Shown here: positions 50,286-61,000 of the stretch, piece after piece
How positions within the stretch are numbered: position 1 is the first letter of the stretch
Layout of the letters: each line of letters begins with the position of its first letter
Assembly: GCF_035594125.1 (NCBI RefSeq)
Contig: NC_087158.1
Coordinates: forward strand, 7,118,501-7,182,500
Direction of reading: 5' to 3'
Length of the DNA stretch: 64,000 bases
DNA from: Scylla paramamosain
Lineage: Eukaryota > Arthropoda > Malacostraca > Decapoda > Portunidae
Made by a program: the position numbers and the translations under genes
The notes under the pieces: generated by a model
What the model saw: the letters and a program-made list of their open reading frames with translations, nothing else
What the model was told of the DNA's origin: nothing
Databases searched by the model: none

Positions 50286-50564
50286 CTAAATCTTTTTGTA
50301 CCCTAAACCTACCAGAGATTCATTGTTTATTGTGTACCTTCTGTGTGGATTTCCTCTACTTATGCTAAGTACTTTGCATTTCTTGATATTAAACTGCATT
50401 TGCCATCTGTCTGTCCATTCGTTCATCCTATCCAAATCTGCCTGCAAGGGGATGGCATCCAATTCTAATCTAATTAATCTACCTATCTTCGTGTCATCCT
50501 CAAATTTACTAACGTCACAACTAATTCCACTATCCAAGTCACTGATGTATATTAAAAACATCAA
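50286..50564 (-). pseudogene. LINE family A copy 2 RT motif C region
   Basis: 92 codons: LIYISDLDSGIS, then KFEDDTKIGRLI, then EWTDRWQMQFNIKKCKVLSI. The active-site FADD reads FEDD, so Ala is Glu while both Asp codons remain. A frameshift separates it from the upstream RT piece. Probably inactive. Confidence 0.85.
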
Positions 50565-50619
50565 TGGCCCTTATACTGATCCCTGTGGCACCCCACTAAT
50601 TACTTAATCCCACTCGGAT

Positions 50620-51105
50620 TTAGAGCTGTTTATTACGACTCTGTCGCCTGTCACTTAGCCACAACCTTATCCACCCTAACACCTTCCCATCTATTCCGTG
50701 TGCCCTAACCTTTCTCAGGAGCCTCTGATGGGGTACCTTGTCAAACACTTCACTGAAGTCCAGATATAGGATGTCATAACTATCACCATTATCTCCTGCC
50801 ATGTAAACTTTACAGTAAAATCTTGACAAGTTTGTCAGGTAAGACTTCCCCTTCGTGAAGCTATGCTGTGACCAATTTATCAAGTTATGTTTGTCTAAAT
50901 GTTCCCTAATGTTCTTTACTATTACTGACTTCATTATTTTTTCTACAACAGAAGTTAAGCTTAAATCTCCTTTCTTAAAGCTGGGTACTATATTCACTTG
51001 CCTCCACATTACCGGTATCTCAAGTGATTTCCTAAAGGCAGAAACTAACAGTTCACTAATAACGTCTTTGCATTCCTTAAGTACTCTGGGATATGAACTG
51101 TTCAT
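50620..51105 (-). pseudogene. LINE family A copy 2 N-terminal RT region
   Basis: 161 codons: WRQVNIVPSFKKGDLSLTS, LINWSQHSFTKGKSYLTNLS, then YDILYLDFSEVFDKVPHQRL (motif A, normally YLDFSKAFDKVPH) and GIDGKVLGWIRLWLSDRRQ. The motif A Asp is present. The first few codons belong to the target duplication and the end of the inserted Penelope-like element, so the apparent start is an artefact. Confidence 0.86.
51077..51094. repeat. Target-site duplication, left copy
   Basis: TTAAGTACTCTGGGATAT, repeated with one change as TTAACTACTCTGGGATAT at 52,393-52,410. These flank the Penelope-like element and are single in LINE copy 1 (compare 23,258-23,275). Confidence 0.88.
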
Positions 51106-51167
51106 GTTGACAAGTAGTTGGGTTTAGGAAGGGGGATAAAAACCCAGGGAGGAGTTAGGATTCTTTT

Positions 51168-51209
51168 AATCTCTAACGTTTCGGCTGAATAGCCATCCTC
51201 AGAGAGACT
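51168..51209 (-). ncRNA. Hammerhead ribozyme-like motif (minus copy)
   Basis: Read on the minus strand: stem I strand AGUCUCU, core CUGAGGA (fits CUGANGA), stem II GGCU/AGCC with loop AUUC after one extra U, core GAAA, a minimal stem III made of ACGU, cleavage-site-type UU, then the second stem I strand AGAGAUU (seven pairs, one a G-U). Penelope-like elements of many animals are known to carry such minimal hammerheads in their terminal repeats; the palindromic ACGU could pair between two molecules. Self-cleavage is not shown by sequence alone. Confidence 0.7.
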
Positions 51210-51319
51210 GATTTACATGAGTGAAAACACACTATTTATAACAACATACAAAATTTTCTCATTTGACATTCGTACAGAGTATTGCCATCCTGGCGTGTAC
51301 CTCACCTAATTTAATTTTC

Positions 51320-51688
51320 CTAGTCAGGTGGCATTATCTGCCTATGTGACGAGCCTTTACTGGGGATTTTCCTTGTACCTGACCTGAGGGCCAATCTGGC
51401 GGAATTACCCACCCACCTGATAAAACCTTCTCTGTGATTAATGACTTCCCTAGTTGTTATGAGGGCTGCCTCTATAGCTTTTCTCATTCTTTTCTTCAAT
51501 CCAACTTTAATTTCTTTAGCCTCTTCCCATTTTGGTAAGTGTTTACATTTTTCTATGTGCAATACAAGGGAGTTTGATGTGTTGTGTTTTAAAACACCTT
51601 TCCTATGCTCTGCTATTCTTGTTTTAAGTCCCCTGCCTGTTTCTCCTATGTACTGCTTTGTACAACCTTTGCATGGTATGCTGTACAC
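51320..51688 (-). pseudogene. Penelope-like GIY-YIG endonuclease domain
   Basis: 122 codons from a GTG/ATG-like opening through YSIPCKGCTKQYIGETGRGL, then RIAEHRKGVLKHNTSNSLVL, HIEKCKHLPKW, and an end at MPPD and a TAG. YxIPCxxC...YIGETGR is the GIY-YIG nuclease core as found in Penelope-like elements, including the Cys pair before it; the Arg of GETGRxLxxR and the EH follow. The enzyme would nick DNA for insertion. The frame continues upstream without shift (IATLAGEKIGELTRTKDTRL) to a single TGA at about 51,776, beyond which the RT-linker frame (51,779-52,099) is also in frame. One stop and the 5' truncation inactivate it. Confidence 0.88.
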
Positions 51689-51778
51689 TACGCTGTTATT
51701 ATTAACAAGTCTGGTGTCTTTAGTCCTCGTTAGCTCACCAATTTTCTCTCCCGCTAATGTTGCTATTTTTAATCCTGT

Positions 51779-52099
51779 TCAAGACAAATATTTATTAATT
51801 ATGGAAGCCTTGTCCGAATTTGGTACACATATATACCTCTCTCTTTCGCTGGTTGTACAGGGATCTTTATTCTCTTTGTTTTCAGTTGTTATTTTCTTTG
51901 CCTTATTCTTAAGCCTAACAAGGAGCCCTTCGGGATAACCCAGCTTTTTGAAAGTTGATATGATATATCGTATTTCTTGCTCTAGGAAGTTGTTGCTGCA
52001 AATTCTGAACGCTCTTAAGTAAAAATAAATAATCACACCAGATTTGACTCTCATGCTGTGGGTAGTGAATGAACGTCCAATAAGGACGATTTCATTCAC
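51779..52099 (-). pseudogene. Penelope-like element, end of RT and linker
   Basis: About 100 codons: THSMRVKSGVIIYFYLRAFR, then ICSNNFLEQEIRYIISTFKK, LGYPEGLLVRLKNKAKKI. This is the region just after the RT fingers-palm in Penelope-like proteins (R-x-K-x-G...LRA-RICS...LGYP). Its first codons come from the head-to-head junction, so the catalytic RT motifs are missing. It is in frame with the GIY-YIG part except for one TGA. Confidence 0.84.
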
Positions 52100-52304
52100 T
52101 ACCTTTCAGCCCACAGCATGAGAGTCAAATCTGGTGTGATTATTGTTTTTTACTTAAGAGCGTTCAGAATTTGCAGCAACAACTTCCTGACTAGGAAAAT
52201 AAAATTAGGTGAGGTACACGCCAGAATGGCAATACTCTGTACTAATGTCAAATGAGAAAATTTTGTATGTTGTTATAGATAGTGTGTTTTCACTCATGTA
52301 AATC

Positions 52305-52346
52305 AGTCTCTCTGAGGATGGCTATTCAGCTGAAACGTTAGAGATT
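52305..52346 (+). ncRNA. Hammerhead ribozyme-like motif (plus copy)
   Basis: Same motif as at 51,168-51,209 in the inverted terminal copy: AGUCUCU, CUGAGGA, stem II GGCU/AGCU with loop AUUC, GAAA, ACGU, U and AGAGAUU. One change (C to U before GAAA) turns a G-C pair of stem II into G-U. The core is unchanged. Confidence 0.68.
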
Positions 52347-52392
52347 AAAAGAATCCTAACTCCTCCCTGGGTTTATATCCCCCTTCCTAAAC

Positions 52393-52615
52393 TTAACTAC
52401 TCTGGGATATATTTCATCTGGTCTTGGTGTCTTGAACTTTCTTAGCCTATCTATCACCTGTTCCACTATCTCCTTAATTATGGTAATATCTTTCAGCTTC
52501 TCATTCTCTTCTGCTCTAAAAATCTCACTATCCAGCATTTCCTGCATGTTTTCCTGGGTGAAGACAGTTAAAAAATACTTCTTCAGAATTTTACTAATCT
52601 ACTCCCCAGAACTAA
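52393..52615 (-). mobile_element. LINE family A copy 2, 5' part
   Basis: Continuation of the LINE interrupted by the Penelope-like element. The minus strand encodes EENEKLKDITIIKEIVEQVI and PRPDEIYPRVVKF, matching the region at 23,240-23,440 of copy 1. Its 5' truncation lies near 52,615. The first 18 bases are the right target-site duplication. Confidence 0.84.
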
Positions 52616-53404
52616 CCAGCAACCTCAATCCTCACCAAACTTGTAGAACAATCAAGCACTTTCATTCATTGATGATACAAAATTCATTTCTTGGATTGGA
52701 ATTTAGACTATCAGTTGTCAACTGGTTTTAAAGTGAGCCCTAACTTTCATTATGAAATCAGAAGCATCTGAGATCACTGTAGCACAATGGTGATAAGGCA
52801 GCATAGTGAAAACTGTGATGACAAAATGATTATGCTTATGAAGTGGTTAGTCTAGAAATAGTTCTGATATAAATTATAAAACTTGTGGCATGCAGTGAAG
52901 CAGAATTTATAGAGCAAGGGTGTCAGTTCTTTCCTTCCAAGCACAAAGTTTGTCTCTCATCAGTGGTATTACACATTACCAACAAATAGAAACAAAAGTG
53001 TTCAAAATTGTTATTTCTGACTCAAATCACTCCAATATGCCATTCAAAAATGGTGAAAAAAAATTGAAAGAATGTACAGATTTATAAATGCTTATCAAAG
53101 CTTTAACTATGCTTTATTCTGTCTCTCAAATCTCTAATATTAGAGTTACTAGTTTTAAAAGATTGGACTCCCAACTTTTTTATACAAGGCCCATGGATCT
53201 CATTTGGAGGAAAGTAGAGACAAGGATTTAATATGGTATACATTCACATTTGGAATCATTCCATCACATCTCAACCTCCAGGCTAGATATACAGAAGATG
53301 GTATAACTATTAATCATATGACCTTAATCATGTAAGATTAAAATGGAAATTAAAAAAGCTCTTCCCTGACAGGCAGTGAGGTTAAAAAAACTTTTCTCTG
53401 GCAG
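52616..53404. other. Unassigned stretch, probably intron
   Basis: No gene or element recognised. It ends in a splice acceptor-like AACTTTTCTCTGGCAG immediately before candidate exon C. Confidence 0.5.
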
Positions 53405-53895
53405 GTGGTGAGCTACAGCTACCTGGCTGCACCTCAAGGCCAAAGCCACTCCAAAGATGTGGTCTATGGGTCTAGTGCAGCAGCCAAGCCTCCTTCCTCT
53501 GGCCACAGCTTCTCTGCCAGATCTCCAACTCTTGGCCAGACACTTTCACTGGAAACTCAGAAATCTGGTCATACAGCAGCTCCTGGCCATGCCTCAGACC
53601 ATACTCACCTCAGCACTACACCACCTGTTATTACGTTATTACTGCCTTCCAGTCCTCAAAATTATCTCACATTTCCTCTTCCCCATTAGTCCATTCCTCA
53701 TCATTCTCTGCACCATCACCTTTTTTCTCCTCATCCTTCTCACCTTCTGCTCACTCATCATCTCCCCCACAACCATCACTCCCTCCTGCCTCTCCATTTA
53801 CTCATCCTGAAGCCATATTTGCCATGCACCAAACTTCTGCCACAGTTCACCCTGCTGATCCCAGCCAATTTATCATCAAGGACTCCACTTTCCAG
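53405..53895 (+). CDS. Candidate coding exon C (unknown gene, frame broken)
   Basis: Acceptor CTTTTCTCTGGCAG and donor CAG/GTTAGTAAG bound 491 bp. The first part (from 53,405, phase 0) reads VVSYSYLAAPQGQSHSKD, YGSSAAAKPPSSGHSF and so on to about THLSTTPP. The second part (from about 53,650, one frame earlier) reads SSKLSHISSSPLVHSSSF, SPPQPSLPPASPFTHPEA and DPSQFIIKDSTFQ up to the donor. One missing base near 53,627-53,652 would join them into 164 codons, phase 0 out. A GT...AG pair at 53,627-53,652 could also be read as a 26-bp intron, which is implausibly short. Ser/Pro-rich, probably disordered; family not recognised. Confidence 0.5.
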
Positions 53896-53910
53896 GTTAG
53901 TAAGTATTTG

Positions 53911-54065
<155 letters not shown>

Positions 54066-54214
54066 ATTAAAAATGGTAATTTAGATTTGGGTCAATCTGT
54101 GAAAATACAAATAAGAAACAAATGCAAACACACACAAATGTACAAATTTGATTTTGGCTACCTTCTGTTCATTCATCTCCCTTTCCCCTTGTTTCTCCAC
54201 CTTTTTATTTTTTG

Positions 54215-54608
<394 letters not shown>

Positions 54609-55004
54609 TCAATAAAACTTACTAAGCTCTGCAAAGTTTGCCTTAGCATAGTTCTGTCTCCAATTTCTGTATTGTTCTTTCCTGTGCAACACTGTTTCCT
54701 CCTGTAGTACTATCTCTATTGTCACATAATCACTTCTTCCCATTGAACTCAGACAATGTATACTTGGTCTACTTTCTGGGGTTTTCATAAACACTAAATC
54801 CAGCTGTGATGGTTCTTCTTCTCTTCTACATCTTATAGGCTCATTCACCCACTGTCTCGTTGTATTCACCATCATGGTTTGCATAAGTTCTTCACTCCAT
54901 GACCCAACATTTTCTGTTACTTCCATCTCCTCCCAGTTAATTCTTTTAGTGTTGAAGTCACCTACTAAGAGTACTTTGTTACCTTTCCTTATCATTTCCT
55001 CCAT
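54609..55004 (-). pseudogene. LINE family C endonuclease, second half
   Basis: 131 codons: KVLLVGDFNTKRINWEEMEV (GDFN catalytic loop), QWVNEPIRCRREEEPSQLDL, then HCLSSMGRSDYVTIEIVLQE, where the catalytic SDH reads SDY (His lost). It ends at FAELSKFY and a stop, at the limit of the element. The nuclease would be inactive. Confidence 0.8.
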
Positions 55005-55047
55005 ACTATTTTTTTGTTTCTAGTTGCATACTTTTGAATTTATTAGT

Positions 55048-55473
55048 CTACCATGCATTAGTTTTTGGTGGTATGTATTTCACAATGATTTTCCTTTTTT
55101 CACATCTTTTGATCTTAATCACAACACTCATTGTTTCTACCATTCCATCACCATATTCCACTTCCTCAACAACAATATCCTTTTTTACCAATATCATCAT
55201 TTCTCTTCCCTTTCCTTTTCTGTCCCTCTTCCATGTACTGTATCCTTCCTTTGCAAATCCCAACTTTATTTCCTCTTCTAGTTTGGTTCCTGTTAAACAT
55301 ACCACATCTGGTTTATTGTTCTTTAAATAGTCTTCAAGTTCCAGTAGGCTGAACACCAAACCATCTACATTAGTATACATAATCTTTAAACTTCTGTTTG
55401 GTGGTCTTGTGTGGCATCTTTGTGCCACCATTTCCTCACTTTCATGTCCACAACTTTCCTGTTCTCTATTCAC
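55048..55473 (-). pseudogene. LINE family C endonuclease, first half
   Basis: 141 codons: LKIMYTNVDGL (the N-terminal N motif of the nuclease fold), KNNKPDVVCLTGTKLEEEIK (normally LTETKL; the catalytic Glu is Gly), then REMMILVKKDIVVEEVEYGD and KRKIIVKYIPPKTNAW. A stop and a shift separate it from the second half. Confidence 0.8.
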
Positions 55474-55611
55474 TTTTTGACTTTTAGTTTACTTCTCTAT
55501 TCTTTGTTCATGTCTCTTTTTATCCATATTTCCTTCAATCCTTTTGCTTTTGCCAATTTTCCTGTTCTTTGCAAGACATGTTCTGCTGCTGTTTGTGACA
55601 TGATTCTTGTT

Positions 55612-55866
55612 TTACATTGGCTTTGTTCTATTTTTGTCATACTTTCCGATCCTGTAAACCTCTTCAATTTGTTCGACTCTCCCCTCTCCTTCCTCTGCCA
55701 CTTCTGCTATAATTTCCTTAGTTCTTTTCACTTCTTTCTCTCTAGCTGTTTTCATGGGTAGGTTCTTTTCCTTGATCCCAAATACCACCATACACATCTT
55801 TCTCTGTACTGTGTCTCTCACAAGATTACTTTTTTCCTTTATTATTTTAATCACTTGCTTTTCCAT
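55612..55866 (-). pseudogene. LINE family C ORF1 remnant
   Basis: 84 codons: VIKIIKEKSNLVRDTVQRK, then CMVVFGIKEKNLPMKTARE and VEQIEEVYRIGKYDKNRTKP. VFGIKE...VYRIGK recalls the RNA-binding (RRM-like) part of LINE ORF1 proteins that package the element RNA. The preceding coiled coil is in several frames at 55,870-56,220. Confidence 0.65.
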
Positions 55867-56250
55867 ATCCTTGTTGTTTCTGTTGCTGTTGCCTTGTTAT
55901 GTCCTCCATGTCCACCTTTTGCTGTTCTCTCTCTTTCCAACCTTTGACTTCCTCTGTAACTAACTCTCACTCCTCCAACCCTAACCTCTCTTGCAAAGTT
56001 TTCTTTAATTCTTCATTCTCTTTCTTGAGTTTCTTAATCTCTTCACAGTATTTCTTATTTAAGTCCACTATTTTTGTCACCTCTTCTCAGTTCTTTGTTT
56101 TCTTTTTCCCTTTCCATCTCTATTATATCACTGGATATCTTTTTTTACATTGTCGCCACCCACTTCTGTTTCTTCCTTCCATGCCTTTATCATCGCTGTT
56201 AAGCTTCTTGTATTTTCACATTTTCTTCTTTAGTTATCCACATTCATGTA

Positions 56251-56512
56251 TTTATATGAGCTACATTGAGATCCTCTTCCTTGAAGCCCTCAAAAATACT
56301 TGTATGTGTGTGTGTGTGTTAACCTAGTTGATTACACTTATCTAGTTGTGACATACTGTTCCATCATTACAGTGCGTGTGTCAAGGCTGAAGGAAGGACT
56401 TGGATAGTGAATGTGATAGTGTGGGTGATTGGGCCACTCAGGAAAAATTATACGATCAATCATACAAAAGTGTGATGCATGCTTCAAGTGCCAATGAAGA
56501 GCATTATGATAA

Positions 56513-56513
<1 letters not shown>
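56251..56513. other. Unassigned short stretch with a small (GT)n
   Basis: A short GT tract (56,303-56,319). No gene recognised. It ends in the AT tract that begins the right arm of the inverted duplication. Confidence 0.4.
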
Positions 56514-56543
<30 letters not shown>

Positions 56544-58022
56544 CTCGTATATATATGCTTGGCTTTTGTCTCCAAACTCTCCCCCATAGAGAGACTGTAT
56601 TAACCTGCAGAAATAAAGCTATCATTCAGGGAAACTGGTTTGTTTGCCAAACAAACATTACATTGCTGAATATTCTGTGGCACAAAATGCTTTGTCAGGA
56701 ATTGTGGCAATGATATTTCAATCCTTGTCTTTGTATCCTACAATTTGTATGCTGAACATAAACCTTATCAACAAGTTTCTTGAGCTTCATATACTTTTAT
56801 ATATATTACACAAAGTCCATGACAACTGAAAAAAAAACTATGCAAATAATGCAATGTAGCAGTAGCATCAAGGTAACACCAGTCTGCTACTAGTACTGCT
56901 GCCATCCACCTTCTGACCTGCTCAGATGAAGCAGAAGCATTGTCCTCTTCAAAAGAATCCTCAGCCACCACACAAGACCGCTCATTGCTATAGTAGTGTT
57001 GGGAGTAGAAGTTGGGGTAGTGGACAGGAGGAAAGACACTGCCCTCACTCTGTGTTGAAAATATATGCTGCCATAAGATGGAGAAAATACTGAATCTGAT
57101 ACTGAAAGAAATAAAGAACAAAATTGTTTACAAAAATTTTATCATAATTGTTTATAATATCAAGCAAATCTACAGAACATAGGACAACTCTACAACAAGC
57201 AGGCTCCAGGCTCCAGGCTGGCAAGCTTGAATAGTCTACACATCATATAAACTTTTGACTGAATAAAGATTCAGATGTATCCATGCTATTTTACAGGATT
57301 TAAGCTTTTAACAATGATACAAGTTCCCCATCAAAGGAACAACAAACTAAAGTCAAGTATGCGATCTCCTTCACTTTGTGTGCCTTCTTGTTGCAGTAAA
57401 ATAATGCTCAGCTTCATTTATCCAATTTTCATGGTCTAAACGAAACCTTTCTTATCAAAGATAATATAAGTTGTGGGATTTAGTTCACAATCAAATCAAC
57501 ATTTCTCTATTTTACCTACATCTGACATCTCTATTTATATGAATTTTTCTACAGCTACCCACCCACCAAGAGAAGAGTGCTGTGCAGATCTCCATCACCC
57601 ACAATAAGTCCCTGAAATGCCTAAATAAACTTGGGATTCATGTTAAATAAAAACAAAACTCACTGGGACATAGTACACATTTGCAAGAGTCCAAGGCAAG
57701 ACTATCCCACCATCTGTGTACCATGGAATGCTCCCAACAACTGGAGTTACCCACAACTGAGCTGCACTTGGTGCCAATAACCACTCATTCTCAGATACCC
57801 AACTCCTAAGCAAATCAGTGCTGCATCTGATTACCACTAGGACAATACTTAGTAAAAATGAACAAAGGTGGGGAGTTCCTCAGTCTATTACCATTACTGG
57901 GTAGGATACAGATGGAGAAATAGTACAAAAGACAGTTCAGTATTTAGTACAGTAGAGAACACTAACCCTCACCTATAGAAAGAGATCAGCCATCAATACT
58001 TTCAAAGGAATAATTTCATCAC
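56514..58022 (-). repeat. Right arm of the 1.5-kb inverted duplication
   Basis: Reverse complement of 36,596-38,090. It begins in an AT tract (56,514-56,557) and ends at AATAATTTCATCAC, after which satellite starts directly (CTTTTACGAAGAATTTGCC). It lacks the 2.6 kb that separates the left arm from its satellite. It contains a second copy of candidate exon B. Confidence 0.93.
56922..57071 (-). pseudogene. Inverted second copy of candidate exon B
   Basis: Same 50-codon block as 37,550-37,699, still open, with acceptor and donor dinucleotides kept. Relative to the left copy I count five base differences: three amino-acid replacements (Ile to Phe, His to Tyr by two changes, Gly to Cys) and one silent change. 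That ratio does not suggest constraint on both copies. Exons A and C have no inverted partner, so this copy cannot make the same transcript. Confidence 0.6.
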
Positions 58023-61000
58023 TTTTACGAAGAATTTGCCTTTAAGTATTTTTTAACCCCTTATATACCAAACCGCTAAAACGCATGCAAAACAAACTTT
58101 ATGGAGAAACAGAATAACATTATCAAAAACATGTATTTTGAGTGTTTTTGATCATGTGATCTATAAAAACGCTTAAGTACATGCAAAGAACATTATGTTT
58201 GGGAAACAAAAGGACATTACGAGAAACGTGTATTATGAGTGTTTTTATAAGTTCCTTAAGTACCAAAAAGCTAAAACTCACAAATAACACTCTTTATTTA
58301 GAAAATAAAAAAATAAAAAAATAAAATAAATAGGATTTTTTTTTTTTTTTGTTATTCATCTTCATAGGTACCGAGATGACAAAATTCTGGGAAAATTCAG
58401 GGCAATTATGCGATAAAAGAATATTATCAAAAAAGTTAATTTCAGCTTTTTTTTTTTTCGGACTGTTATGTACTAAACCCTAAAGTGCATGCAAAGCCTC
58501 CAATATGAGGAAATTAAACGACCTTACCAAAAATCTGTGTTTTGTGTTTTTAAGCATGTTAGGCACCAAAACAATAAATAATAAGGAACTCACTCTATAT
58601 GGGAATCCAAAACAAAGTTACTGAAAACGTGTCTTCTCAGTGTTTTACGTAGAAAAACGCTAAAACGGATGCAAACCAACCAATATCAAGAAGTAGAAAA
58701 ACATTAACAACAAGGTATATTTTGAGTGTTTTTGAGCTTGTTACCTACAAAAAAAAACGCAAAAATTGATACAAAGCACTCTATATTGGGAAACAAAGGG
58801 ACATTGCAAGAAAAGTGTATAATGAATGTTTTATAGTTCAAAAGAACCACAAGCCAAAAAACGCAAAAACTCGTGTATATGGAGAAGTCTCCTAGATACT
58901 AAAATGCTGAAACTCATGAATAGCACTCTTAATTGAGAAACAGAACAACTTTACTAAATGCGTGTATTTTGAGTGCTTTTCACATTCTTAGTTACCAAAA
59001 ACCCCAAATTACATGCGAAAATAGCTTTGTGGGGAAAAAAAAAAGACTTTACCAGAAAAGTGTCTTTTGAGTGTTTTTCAACGTGATAGGTAATAAAGCA
59101 CTCAAAAGCAGGACAATCACATTACATTGGAATAAAAACATTTTTTTACCAAGAACTTGCCTTTAAATGTTTTTGAGCTCCTTATATACAAAACTGCTAA
59201 AACGCATGCAAAACACACTATGGAGAAACAGAATAACATTACCAAAACCTTGTATTTTGAGTGTTTTTGATCATGTTATCTATAAAAACGCTTAAATACA
59301 TGCAAAGAACCTTATGTTTGGGAAACGAAAGGACATTACGAGAAACGTGTATTATGAGTGTTTTTAAGTTCCTTAAGTACCAAAAAGGTAAATCCCACAA
59401 ATAACACTCTTTATTGAGAAAAAATAAATAAATAAATAAAAAAATAAAAAAAATAGGATTTTTTATTTTTCTTTATTTATCTTCATAGGTATCGAGATGC
59501 CAAAATTCTGGGAAAATTCAGGGCAATTATATGATAAAAGAATATTATCAAAAAATTTAATTTAATTTTAGCTTTATTTTCGGCCTGTTATGTACCAAAC
59601 CCTAAAGTGCATGCAAAGCCTCTTATATGAAGAAATTAAACGACCTTATCAGAAATCTCTCTTTTGAGTGTTGTTCAGCATGTTAGGCACCAAAACAATA
59701 AATAATAAAGAACTCACTCTATATGGGAATTCTAAACAAAATTACTGAAAACGTGTCTTCTCAGTGTTTTACGTAAAAAAACGCTAAAACGGGTGCAAAC
59801 AAACCAATATAAATAAATAGAAAAACATTACCAAAAAGGTATATTTTGAGTGTTTTTGAGCTTGTTACCTATAAAAAACACGAAAATTGATGCAAAGCAC
59901 TCTATAATGGGAAAGAAAAGGACATTGAAAGAAAAGTGTATAATGAGTGTTTTATAGTTCAAAAGAACCACAAGGCAAAAAATGCAAAAACTAGTGTATA
60001 TGAAGAAGTTTCGTAGATACCAAAATGCTAAAACTCATGAACAACACTCTTAATTGAGAAACAGAACAATCTTACTAAATGTGTGTATTTTGAGTGCTTT
60101 TCACATTCTTAGTTACCAAAACCCCAAATTGCATGCGAAGCCAGCTTTATGTGGGAAAAAAATGACATTACCAGAAAAAATGTCTTTTGAGTGTTTTTGA
60201 GCGTGTTAGGCAATAAAGCACTAAAAAGGAGGGCAATCACATTACATTGGAATAAAACCAATTTTGAGCTCCTTATATAACAAAACACTAAAACGCATGC
60301 AAAATACACTTTATGGTGAAACAGAATAACATTACCAAAAACATGTATTTATTGTGTTTTTGATCATGTTACCAATAAAAACGCTTAAATGACATTAACA
60401 GAAAAAATGTCTTTTAAGTGTTTTTGAGCGTGATATGCAACAAAGCACTAAAAAGCAAAAAAATCACATAACTTGGGAATAAAACTAACTTTTACGAAGA
60501 ACTTGCCTTTAAATGTTTTTTAACTCCTTACATACCAAAACGCTAAAACGCATGTAAAACACCCTTTATGGAGAAACAGAATAACTACCAAAAATGTGTA
60601 TTTTGAGTGTTTTTGATCATGTTACTTATAAAAACGCCTAAATACATGTAAAGAACCCTATGTTTGTATAAGAAAAGGACATTAAGAAAATCGTGTATTA
60701 TGAGTGTTTTTAAGTTCCTTAAGTACCAAAAAGCTAAAACACACAAATAACACTTTATAGAGAAAAAAAAAATTTTATTCATCTTCATAGGTACCAAAAT
60801 TCTGGAAAAATTCAAGGAAATTTTGTAAAAAAAATTCATTTAAAAAAAATATCTTTAGCTTTTTTCCAGAGTTATGTACCAAACCATGAAGTGCATGGAA
60901 AGCCACCTATATGGAGAAATTACTCGACTTTACCAGAAACCTGTCTTTTGAGTGTTTTTTCCAGCAATTTCAACAATATTACTGAAAACGTGTCTTTTCA

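Larger units (their letters stand above)
49609..51094 (-). mobile_element. CR1/L2-like LINE (family A, copy 2), 3' part
   Basis: Minus-strand LINE closely similar to copy 1 at 22.1-23.8 kb. The 3' end again carries short repeats of TTCTTATG type (CATAAGAATATAAGAACATA on the + strand). It is split from its 5' part (52,393-52,615) by the Penelope-like insertion; the LINE codons YPRV-K are found on both sides. RT remnants are at 50,286-50,564 and 50,620-51,105. Confidence 0.88.
51095..52392 (-). mobile_element. Penelope-like element, head-to-head truncated pair
   Basis: The main copy lies on the minus strand (51,095 to about 52,080): a 5'-truncated end of the reverse transcriptase frame, a linker, a GIY-YIG endonuclease and a 3' terminal region. 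A second, shorter copy lies on the + strand (about 52,085-52,392), joined head to head. It has the same truncated start (MRVKSGVII codons), then an internal deletion of about 660 bp, then the same 3' terminal region. The outermost 200 bp are therefore inverted repeats of each other (51,117-51,322 against 52,195-52,390). An 18-bp target duplication flanks the whole. Penelope-like elements are known for GIY-YIG nucleases and for inverted or tandem partial copies; this fits that pattern well. Confidence 0.88.
54609..56250 (-). mobile_element. LINE 5' half only: ORF1 and endonuclease (family C)
   Basis: Minus strand. From 56,250 downward come a coiled-coil ORF1 region (Lys/Glu-rich, including EEIKKLKKENEELKKTLQER near 55,990), an ORF1 piece (55,612-55,866), the start of ORF2 with its endonuclease (55,048-55,473) and the rest of the endonuclease (54,609-55,004). 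The sequence then stops, with no RT. This is the reverse of ordinary 5' truncation. The missing RT half resembles the fragment at 45,361-46,635 on the other strand. Many frame breaks. Confidence 0.78.

Noticed and set aside
51095..52392. A DNA transposon with terminal inverted repeats
   Set aside because: The inverted ends enclose two head-to-head parts of a GIY-YIG retroelement, not a transposase, and the target duplication is 18 bp, so a Penelope-like inverted dimer fits better.
53627..53652. A 26-bp intron in exon C joining the two frames
   Set aside because: GT...AG ends and phase fit, but the length is below any plausible spliceosomal intron; a one-base indel is simpler.
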